Assembly: GCA_964397625.1 (NCBI GenBank)
Contig: CAYNJT010000006.1
Coordinates: 1-64,000, forward strand
DNA: 64,000 nucleotides
From: Leptolinea sp964397625
GTDB taxonomy: Bacteria > Chloroflexota > Anaerolineae > Anaerolineales > Anaerolineaceae
Direction of reading: 5' to 3'
Shown here: one piece after another, positions 17,115-23,663 of the stretch
How the letters are laid out: each line of letters opens with the position of its first letter
How positions within the stretch are numbered: the first letter of the stretch is position 1
Notes under the pieces: model-generated
Databases searched by the model: none
The model's input: the letters and a program-made list of their open reading frames with translations, nothing else
Told to the model about the DNA's origin: nothing
Translations under genes and position numbers: made by a program

Positions 17115-18377
17115 TTACTCCACCTCAATGTCCCAGGTCAGATGAGGACGAACAGGGCCCAGACGGGGTTCCGGCCATTGCATACCGGGAGCTCCGGCTG
17201 CGTCAATATTGAAAGTAAGGGCCTGTTCATCCTGAAAATACCGTTTTACTCGGAAAGTGCTGGCATTCACCGCGATCATAAAACGGCCTTCATTCAACAT
17301 GTCCGCCGGAAGGGTGCACCGGCTGATATATTTTCCGGGTTGTCGAATGGAAATCCGGTCAAATTGCGCGGGGTCATCCGTGTCAAAGGATGTCAGAATA
17401 TATTCCCCCCGCATGGTCAATAAATAGATGCCCACTCGCAGACCGGTGATTGGAGCATCCAGTTCATATTCCAACTCTATGGAAACCGGTTCGGTGGAAC
17501 GCAGGGTATCCACGACTTCGCCCTTGGGATTGCGTACTCGGATGGCCACAGGTTTGAACGGAGCCGCGTCCGCCGGGACCTCATCGGGAAGCCATGTGCG
17601 CTGCCCCTCCTGCGAAAAACCAGCCGATAAGTAATAATCCACCGCCTGTGGCGTGGGAGCGCGCAAGGCCAGGCGGCCTTTTTCAATAACGATGGTTTCT
17701 TCGGTCAGGCGTAAGATGGCCGACATATTATGGCTGACAAACAGCACTGTCCGTCCCTGATGTGCCACATCGCTCATTTTTCCCAGGCACTTGCGTTGAA
17801 ATTCGGCATCACCAACAGCCAGAACTTCATCGACCACCAGGATCTCCGGTTCCAAATGGGCTGCCACGGCAAACGCCAGGCGCAGGTACATGCCGCTGGA
17901 ATAGCGTTTTACCGGTGTATCAATAAACTGCTCCACTTCGGCGAAAGAAACAATCTCGTCAAATTTACGCTGAACTTCAGCGTGCTTCATACCCAAAATG
18001 GCGCCGTTGAGGGATATGTTCTCCCGTCCGGTTAATTCCGGGTGGAAGCCCGTACCCACTTCCAACAGCGAACCTACCCGTCCGTTGATCACCGCTCTCC
18101 CTTCTGTCGGATCGGTGACTCGTGAAAGCAGTTTTAACAGCGTGCTCTTGCCGGCGCCATTGCGCCCGATGACTCCCAGAACCTGGCCCTGGCGAACATC
18201 GAAGGAGACATCCTTCAATGCCCAGAATTTATTGTCAGGCAAGCCCGAGCCCAGGCGTTTGACCGGTGATGAAAAAGCAGTCGAAAGTGTCTCCCGAAGG
18301 GTGGTATACGCCGCCGGACGCTGACCGATGGTGTATTGTTTTCCCAGATTCTCCGTGTGAATGGCGATATCACTCAT
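17115..18377 (-). CDS. wzt: Polysaccharide ABC exporter ATPase with C-terminal Wzt domain
   Basis: This 420-residue protein has an ABC domain with Walker A GRNGAGKST (71-79), the signature YSSGMYLRLAFA (near 164, SSGM in place of LSGG as usual for this subfamily) and Walker B ILVVDEVLAVGD (near 185). Residues from about 250 to 420 form an extra beta-rich domain like the C-terminal carbohydrate-binding domain of Wzt, which recognises the finished glycan end in several O-antigen systems. It powers export of a polyprenyl-linked polysaccharide together with the permease gene 3 bases upstream. Substrate specificity is likely to come from the C-terminal domain. Confidence 0.9.
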   Translation of the reverse strand: MSDIAIHTENLGKQYTIGQRPAAYTTLRETLSTAFSSPVKRLGSGLPDNKFWALKDVSFDVRQGQVLGVIGRNGAGKSTLLKLLSRVTDPTEGRAVINGRVGSLLEVGTGFHPELTGRENISLNGAILGMKHAEVQRKFDEIVSFAEVEQFIDTPVKRYSSGMYLRLAFAVAAHLEPEILVVDEVLAVGDAEFQRKCLGKMSDVAHQGRTVLFVSHNMSAILRLTEETIVIEKGRLALRAPTPQAVDYYLSAGFSQEGQRTWLPDEVPADAAPFKPVAIRVRNPKGEVVDTLRSTEPVSIELEYELDAPITGLRVGIYLLTMRGEYILTSFDTDDPAQFDRISIRQPGKYISRCTLPADMLNEGRFMIAVNASTFRVKRYFQDEQALTFNIDAAGAPGMQWPEPRLGPVRPHLTWDIEVE

Positions 18378-18380
18378 GGA

Positions 18381-19256
18381 TCACACCATATCGGCAAAAC
18401 GCCGTTCCATTCTACGGAAATAGAACAGACCGGAGATTAGGATCAGGAAGGAGATGCCGGTCGATACAGCCAGCATGGCTGTCGGAGCGCTGGCTGTGGA
18501 ACCCAGCAATGCCCAGCGGAATCCCTCAACCACACCAGTCATCGGGTTGAGAGCGTATATCAAGCGCCACTTTTCGGGCAGCAGACTGGCCGGATAAGCG
18601 ATGGGTGTCAGGGTCATCCAGAACTGGGTCAGGAAAGGCAGCACGTAACCAATATCCCGATAAAGCACATTCATGGCCGAAAGCCAGATGCCAACTCCCA
18701 ACGCGGTGACCAGCGCCAACAGCACGAATGGAATGATTGTCCACACATTGGAGGTCGGGAAAATTCCATAAAAGAGCATCATGCCGAATAGTACAATGAA
18801 CGCCAGCACGAAATCCACCAGGCCTGAAAGGATGGAAGCCAACGGTAGAATAAGCCGGGGGAAGTACACCTTGGTAATCATGTGACTGCTTTGCACGAGG
18901 GAATGTGCCGCGTCAGTCAATGCTTTGGAAAACAGCGTCCAGGGAAGCAGAGCCGTGTAGGAGAAAATTGGGTACGGCACACCATCGGAAGGCACTTTTG
19001 CCAGGTTGCCAAAGAAGATACTGAACACAACCATGGTAAGAAAAGGCTGCAATATTGCCCAGGCAGCGCCGAGGGCTGTCTGCTTGTAGCGGACTTTCAG
19101 GTTGCGCCAGGTCAGGAAATAGACCAGTTCCCGGTAAATCCACAGGTCATTAAGGTTAAGCGCCGCCCACCCACTGATGGGTTTAATCACTACAGAGCGA
19201 GGGGCTTCGGCTTTCACCAGAGCATTACTTTCGATCGTCATTGATGTCTTAACCAA
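18381..19256 (-). CDS. wzm: Polysaccharide ABC exporter permease (Wzm-like)
   Basis: This protein of about 290 residues has the ABC-2 permease layout: an amphipathic cytoplasmic N-terminus with DLWIYRELVYFLTWRNLKVRYKQT-like sequence before the first helix, six hydrophobic segments, and a PFLTQFWMTLTPIAYP segment typical of the Wzm/TagG family. It pairs with the ATPase gene 3 bases downstream to export a polyprenyl-linked chain. The longest frame starts at a TTG at 19256. An ATG at 19241 would give 286 residues, and neither start has a strong ribosome binding site, so the start is uncertain. Confidence 0.9.
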   Translation of the reverse strand: MVKTSMTIESNALVKAEAPRSVVIKPISGWAALNLNDLWIYRELVYFLTWRNLKVRYKQTALGAAWAILQPFLTMVVFSIFFGNLAKVPSDGVPYPIFSYTALLPWTLFSKALTDAAHSLVQSSHMITKVYFPRLILPLASILSGLVDFVLAFIVLFGMMLFYGIFPTSNVWTIIPFVLLALVTALGVGIWLSAMNVLYRDIGYVLPFLTQFWMTLTPIAYPASLLPEKWRLIYALNPMTGVVEGFRWALLGSTASAPTAMLAVSTGISFLILISGLFYFRRMERRFADMV

Positions 19257-19259
19257 TCT

Positions 19260-20225
19260 TTACTTGATCGAATTCTTGTTTTCGCGATACCAATTTATCG
19301 TCCGACGTAAACCGTCTTCAAAACTCATTTGAGCGCGAAACCCGAAGTACTCCCAGGCGCGAGTCGTATCCAGGCCACGACGCGGCTGCCCGTTGGGTTT
19401 GCTGGTATCCCAGATGATCTTGCCGGTAAAACCTGTCAACTTCGCGATCAGGTTGACCAGATCCTTAATGGCGATCTCGTTGCCCGAACCCAGGTTGACC
19501 GGTTCAGGACCATCATAACGTTCGGTTGCCATTAGAATACCTTCAGCCGCGTCTTCAACGTACAGGAATTCACGGGTCGGAGAACCGTCGCCCCAGACCT
19601 CAATGGAATCCGCACCTTTTTCCTGAGCTTCAACGCATTTGCGGATCAAGGCCGGAATGACGTGCGAACTTTCCAAGCGGAAGTTATCACGCGGACCATA
19701 AAGGTTCACCGGCAGGAGGTAAATGCAGTTGAAACCATATTGTTGGCGATAAGCCTGCGATTGCACTAACAGAAGCTTCTTCGCCAGACCATATGGGGCA
19801 TTGGTCTCTTCGGGGTAACCATCCCACAGGTTTTCTTCTTTGAAAGGTACCGGCGTGAATTTCGGGTAGGCGCAGATGGTACCCAGACAAACAAATTTTT
19901 CTATCCCGCGTTTCCATGATTCATGGATCAACTGCAGTCCCATCATGGCATTGCTGTACACAAAATCGGCAGGGTGTTCACGGTTGGCGCCGATCCCGCC
20001 GACCTGGGCTGCCAGGTGAATGACGATATCCGGCTTGCTTCTATCCAATACTTTTCGAACATCATCCCCGTTTACCAGATCGTATTCTTCAATGGTAGGA
20101 ATGAAAATTTCCTTCGCGCCGCGGGCTTTTAACTTTTCGGTGATGAATGATCCCAGAAAACCTGCGCCGCCGGTAACACATACCTTTTTGGATTTCCAAA
20201 AATCCTGGCTTGCATTCGATATCAT
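19260..20225 (-). CDS. fcl: GDP-L-fucose-synthase-like NAD-dependent epimerase/reductase
   Basis: This 321-residue SDR has TGGAGFLGS near residue 19, AAQVGGIGANREHP, LGTICAYP and a NAPYGLAKK active-site motif (YxxxK), and VNLYGPRDNFRLESSHVIPAL. These are hallmarks of GDP-4-keto-6-deoxymannose 3,5-epimerase-4-reductase (Fcl/WcaG). The residue aligned with the catalytic Ser of the E. coli enzyme looks like Thr (GTIC versus GSSC), which is tolerated in SDRs. No GDP-mannose dehydratase gene is in the window, so a GDP-fucose product depends on a gmd elsewhere. A related 4-keto sugar is an alternative substrate. It lies 2 bases after the regulator gene. Confidence 0.78.
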   Translation of the reverse strand: MISNASQDFWKSKKVCVTGGAGFLGSFITEKLKARGAKEIFIPTIEEYDLVNGDDVRKVLDRSKPDIVIHLAAQVGGIGANREHPADFVYSNAMMGLQLIHESWKRGIEKFVCLGTICAYPKFTPVPFKEENLWDGYPEETNAPYGLAKKLLLVQSQAYRQQYGFNCIYLLPVNLYGPRDNFRLESSHVIPALIRKCVEAQEKGADSIEVWGDGSPTREFLYVEDAAEGILMATERYDGPEPVNLGSGNEIAIKDLVNLIAKLTGFTGKIIWDTSKPNGQPRRGLDTTRAWEYFGFRAQMSFEDGLRRTINWYRENKNSIK

Positions 20226-20227
20226 AT

Positions 20228-20767
20228 CTACTGGGTGTCTCCTTCCAGGGAATCATTCAGATTTTTCTGACGTGCGGCTGTGGATGGCTGCGCTTCGCCA
20301 TCCGGCCATTCAATAAAGATCTTCAATCCATTAATCGTCAGGCGCGGCAGGCGGCCATTCTCATGGATGGTGATGCCCTTTTCAGCGCAGGTTAACCGGC
20401 ACACATCTGCCACATCTCCCTCGCCGATCAGGGTTACCCGGTCATAACCAGCATCACGCACTTCACGCAGAGTGGCTTCCATGCGTTCTCTCACCAAACG
20501 GTAGAGTTTGAATGAGTTTTGAATATAGTCGATGGTTAAGGTAGCCCGTAAAGCAATTCCATCGGGCGTGATAATGTAGCGCAACTTGCGGCGTTCGGCA
20601 TGCCGTACTTTTACATAACCCTTGGCAACAAGTCGTTTAAGATGCCAGTTCACTGTTCCAACAGCCACGCCCACCTGGGCCGCCAGACTGGCTTGAGTGG
20701 CATCCGGATTTTGTTCTATATGTTCTAAAAGTATCAGGTCTCTAGCGGGGTCGGGGATGAGTCCCAT
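20228..20767 (-). CDS. EPS-associated winged-helix transcriptional regulator
   Basis: This 179-residue protein has an N-terminal winged helix-turn-helix (about residues 8-75) with DATQASLAAQVGVAVGTVN as the recognition region, then KLRYIITPDGIALRATLT. This resembles the MarR-like EPS-associated regulators found at the head of exopolysaccharide clusters, which are usually about 110 residues. The extra C-terminal part (about 100-155) looks like a small alpha/beta domain with IGEGDVADVCRLTC and could sense a ligand. That is inference. It is the first gene of the large minus-strand operon. A perfect 7-base inverted repeat overlaps its promoter, so autoregulation is likely. Confidence 0.75.
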   Translation of the reverse strand: MGLIPDPARDLILLEHIEQNPDATQASLAAQVGVAVGTVNWHLKRLVAKGYVKVRHAERRKLRYIITPDGIALRATLTIDYIQNSFKLYRLVRERMEATLREVRDAGYDRVTLIGEGDVADVCRLTCAEKGITIHENGRLPRLTINGLKIFIEWPDGEAQPSTAARQKNLNDSLEGDTQ

Positions 20768-20779
20768 AGCGCCGTCCTA

Positions 20780-20796
20780 AATTCAATTGTTGAATT
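20780..20796. promoter_or_regulatory. Inverted-repeat operator candidate
   Basis: AATTCAA (20780-20786), a TTG spacer and TTGAATT (20790-20796) form a perfect 7-base inverted repeat. It lies 12 bases upstream of the regulator start codon and overlaps the downstream part of the -10 box and the expected transcription start. Binding there would block transcription. The encoded winged-helix protein is the obvious candidate ligand, which is inference from position. Confidence 0.5.
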
Positions 20797-20822
20797 ATAA
20801 AACCGGCGGGTCAAAAGGTCAA
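20794..20822 (-). promoter_or_regulatory. Sigma70-type promoter of the 20-kb glycan operon
   Basis: Reading the minus strand, TTGACC (20822-20817) and TATAAT (20799-20794) are separated by exactly 17 bases. This is the best promoter match in the window. A second TTGACC lies at 20814-20809. The transcription start is expected near 20787, about 20 bases before the regulator ATG. Genes from 20767 down to the left edge follow with gaps of at most 37 bases, so this promoter probably drives them all. Confidence 0.7.
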
Positions 20823-20932
20823 GGGAATACCCTGGGTAAATTATGCCTTAATATAGCACAAATGTACTCGATTTTTCACGGGTTTGTCAGAGGGGAACCT
20901 ACCCGTTCTTGAGGTTAATGGCACATGATGAA

Positions 20933-22345
20933 TCAAAACTGGAAATAAATAAAGGGATTGGAATCAGTGGCCATAAAAAAGAAGATTATTAAAATTTCAG
21001 TGAATAGCAAAGCCCATGTGTAACTTTTATTCAATGAGAGTTCGGGAAGCCGGAAATCAACCTGGCGCGCAAGGAAACTAACGATGACCACAACGGGAAT
21101 CACCCATACCGCCGGTGAGAAGAACCAATCCAACCCCGTTTGGTTTATAAATAACAACTTTTGCAGAATTATGACAGCTGATCCAAAAGTTGGGGATCGG
21201 AAAAATACCCAGGTGACACTGACCACCAGGAAGGTGATCAACGCCCTGATCCAATCCACCGGTGAAGTCCACTTTCCAGTGGAAGTTTTTGCCAGGTTGA
21301 AGATCCGTTCGATAACCAGGTAAAGACCGTACAATCCGCCCCAAAGCACAAAATTCCAGCTAGCTCCATGCCACAAACCGGTGAGCAAAAAAACAGCCAT
21401 TGTGTTCAGATGTTGAAAGACTGCGGGTAACGCTTTGCGGGACCGGTTGCGTTCCAGTGGATAGAAGACATAGTCGCGAAACCAGGCGGAAAGCGTCATA
21501 TGCCAGCGGCGCCAGAATTCTGTTACCGACTGGGATGTATATGGCAGGTTGAAGTTTTCCGGCAGGGTGATCCCAAGAATTTTTGCGATTCCGACGGCTA
21601 TATCGGTATAGCCCGAAAAATCAAAGTAGATCTCAATGGAATAGGCCAGCACACCAATCCACACAGTTTGCGAGGAAAACACAGATGGTGAGGTAAAAAG
21701 AATGTTGGTCATCATCGCCAGGCTATCCGCCACTACCAGCTTTTTCAAACAACCGGTCAGGATCTTCTGAAATCCATCCAGCATGTTCTGCCTGTTCAAT
21801 ACGATCCCGGTTTGCATTTGCGGCAGGAATTGCGCCGCCCGGACAATTGGCCCTGATACCACCCGCGGAAAGAATCCCATGAAAAGGGCAAAATCCAACC
21901 ACGAGCCAGCCGGTTTGGCGGCGCCCCGATGCATATCGATCAGATAACTCAGTCCTTCAAAGGTGATAAAAGAAATTCCAAGCGGGACGATGATATTCAG
22001 CGTCTGCAGCCTCCAACCAAAGACGGAAAAAGAGGTGTTGAAACTATCGATGAAAAAGTTATAGTATTTGAAGAAACCAAGGAACAACAGACTGATGATA
22101 ATTCCAGTAACCAGCCATTTCTTGCGCGCCTCTTTTTGCGATTCAGCCAGCAAACGAATAGAAAGGAAATATACAATGGCAGAATAGGTCGCCACAAGGA
22201 TCAGGCAGCGCCAGTCAAAAAAAACATAAAAGATCAGGCTGGCAGCAAGTAGAACATACTTCCGACCGGTACGTCCTTGTATCAGAACAAATGCCAGGAT
22301 AACAAGGGACAGAAGAATGATGAATGGAATGGAGGCAAAATTCAA
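20933..22345 (-). CDS. MBOAT-family O-acyltransferase (AlgI-like)
   Basis: This 470-residue polytopic protein has the MBOAT core: WHMTLSAWFRDYVFYPL at 281-297 and the catalytic His326 in GLWHGASW. These proteins bring acyl groups, usually acetyl, across the membrane for transfer to exported sugars, as AlgI does for alginate. The start is a TTG that overlaps the preceding stop as TTGA and is preceded by GGAGG at good spacing, so the unusual start is supported. It is the second gene of a two-gene operon with an SGNH-hydrolase-like partner, the normal arrangement for extracellular O-acetylation. Confidence 0.9.
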   Translation of the reverse strand: MNFASIPFIILLSLVILAFVLIQGRTGRKYVLLAASLIFYVFFDWRCLILVATYSAIVYFLSIRLLAESQKEARKKWLVTGIIISLLFLGFFKYYNFFIDSFNTSFSVFGWRLQTLNIIVPLGISFITFEGLSYLIDMHRGAAKPAGSWLDFALFMGFFPRVVSGPIVRAAQFLPQMQTGIVLNRQNMLDGFQKILTGCLKKLVVADSLAMMTNILFTSPSVFSSQTVWIGVLAYSIEIYFDFSGYTDIAVGIAKILGITLPENFNLPYTSQSVTEFWRRWHMTLSAWFRDYVFYPLERNRSRKALPAVFQHLNTMAVFLLTGLWHGASWNFVLWGGLYGLYLVIERIFNLAKTSTGKWTSPVDWIRALITFLVVSVTWVFFRSPTFGSAVIILQKLLFINQTGLDWFFSPAVWVIPVVVIVSFLARQVDFRLPELSLNKSYTWALLFTEILIIFFFMATDSNPFIYFQF

Positions 22346-23469
22346 TGGACGACCTCCGCTATCTTTTCGGCCAACAGATGCCCGACAATTGCATGACCTT
22401 CTTCATTGAGATGCCCCGTTCCCGGTTCAGAGTTATCGAAGCCGCGCGGCAATTTATGTTGTTCCACCCAGAGATTTTTAAATTCAGCGGAAGGGTCGAC
22501 CACATACCAATCGTCGTATTGTTTGATACTCGCGAGCAGCAAGTTTGAATCAGTATTTTCCAGGGATATTTGATCTCCTGAAATCAAGGGTGCAAAGGGA
22601 AGAAAGACAATGATTACCTTTTGCCCTGTATATGCGGAGTGCAGGGCGGCTATTTGAGCCTGGTAATTCTTTATAAACGAATCACTTTGAGTATTTTTCG
22701 TAACCGATGGATCGATCATATTGGCATCGCCAGTATCTCTTCGTGAACTCAGACTGTTGTTCAGCACGGTCCGAAAAAGCCGCAGTCGATCCAAACTGAG
22801 ACTGAGCAAGGCGGATTTGATAATAAGCGGTTTATAAAACGCCCGGTTATCTTCGACCGGTTTATGAACCAGTGTCAGGCTGCCATTCGCGTTTTCTTTG
22901 AAGTAGTTCCCGATGGATGACAGTACATAACCTTCCCGGCCTCCCTGTCCCAAAAAGTCGTTGATGGATGTTTGAATCACAACGACGCTGGCATTCAACT
23001 GGGATTTTGTTATTGGAGCGAGATAGGCGTAATCTGCAAGAGTACCAGCTGGATATCCATAATTGCGCAGGTCTACTTTTATTCCACTATCGTGCAATTC
23101 CTGTTCGGCGACAGACACGTAGTTTTCGTAATCGTTCACCTGGTACGATGCCGTCTGGGAATCGCCAAAAACAATAATGGGGGAACCTTCACCATAGGGA
23201 GTGGCGATCTCGCCAAAATCGCTGTAGTGGATTACCCCATTGCCTTCCCGAACATATTTGATTGTGCTGCCTGCCACAGGCCGGGGGCCAAAATCAGGTG
23301 AAAAATAACTTTTCGGTGTAACTCCCGATACAAAGAACCGCAGGATGATCTCAAATCCGGCGAGAATAAAGATGAACAATAGAACGCTATTGAACGCTGT
23401 CTTTCTCCAGCTCTTTTTTTGCGCTGTTTCACTCCGGGTCGTACCGGTTGCGATAATATCTGATCCCAT
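22342..23469 (-). CDS. Membrane-anchored SGNH-hydrolase-like O-acetyltransferase partner
   Basis: This 375-residue protein has one transmembrane segment (about 26-46) followed by an extracytoplasmic SGNH domain. Block I is FGDSQTAS with nucleophile Ser104, the Asn block is QTSINDF near residue 166, and a GHLNEEGH segment (352-359) carries the His. The Asp normally three residues before the His appears to be Gly350, so the triad may be altered or completed from elsewhere. It probably transfers the acyl group delivered by the MBOAT protein to a glycan. The two genes overlap by 4 bases. Confidence 0.78.
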   Translation of the reverse strand: MGSDIIATGTTRSETAQKKSWRKTAFNSVLLFIFILAGFEIILRFFVSGVTPKSYFSPDFGPRPVAGSTIKYVREGNGVIHYSDFGEIATPYGEGSPIIVFGDSQTASYQVNDYENYVSVAEQELHDSGIKVDLRNYGYPAGTLADYAYLAPITKSQLNASVVVIQTSINDFLGQGGREGYVLSSIGNYFKENANGSLTLVHKPVEDNRAFYKPLIIKSALLSLSLDRLRLFRTVLNNSLSSRRDTGDANMIDPSVTKNTQSDSFIKNYQAQIAALHSAYTGQKVIIVFLPFAPLISGDQISLENTDSNLLLASIKQYDDWYVVDPSAEFKNLWVEQHKLPRGFDNSEPGTGHLNEEGHAIVGHLLAEKIAEVVH

Positions 23470-23501
23470 AAAAACCTGAGGTGTTAATACGGATTTGATC
23501 C

Positions 23502-23517
23502 CTGACTTAAAAGTCAG
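23502..23517. repeat. Short perfect inverted repeat in the 5' leader
   Basis: CTGACTT (23502-23508), AA and AAGTCAG (23511-23517) form a perfect 7-base inverted repeat with a 2-base centre. It lies between the predicted -10 box and the ATG of the SGNH gene. It lacks a T tract on either strand, so it looks like an operator or leader hairpin rather than a terminator. Confidence 0.35.
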
Positions 23518-23529
23518 TTCGAATGGGGT

Positions 23530-23557
23530 ATTCTACCCGGATTTGTGGCTTTTTCAA
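23530..23557 (-). promoter_or_regulatory. Promoter candidate for the SGNH/MBOAT pair
   Basis: On the minus strand TTGAAA (23557-23552) and TAGAAT (23535-23530) are 16 bases apart, giving a leader of about 55 bases before the ATG at 23469. A TTCAA-TATT-TTGAA repeat lies just upstream at 23560-23573. Confidence 0.45.
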
Positions 23558-23596
23558 TCTTCAATATTTTGAATTGATCCGATTGTACATATAAAC

Positions 23597-23623
23597 GACA
23601 ACCTCCCATATAAGGGGGCTGTC
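23597..23623 (-). terminator. Possible terminator hairpin after the giant GT-C gene
   Basis: On the minus strand GACAGCC..CC can pair with GG..GGTTGTC with one mismatch and G-T pairs, around a TATAT loop, about 40 bases after the stop of the 23664 gene. The following bases (GTTTATATG) are only moderately T-rich, so termination is uncertain. The position between two operons fits. Confidence 0.35.
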
Positions 23624-23663
23624 AATCTTTCTGCTATCTTTTAATGCCTGGCTCATTAATTAA

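Noticed and set aside
20878..20906. ACGGGT...ACCCGT 6-base stem between the MBOAT gene and the regulator
   Set aside because: The loop is 17 bases and neither strand has a T tract, so it was not called a terminator.
23560..23573. TTCAA-TATT-TTGAA repeat as a second operator of the EPS regulator
   Set aside because: The arms are shorter and the spacing differs from the repeat at 20780, so a shared regulator is only a guess.
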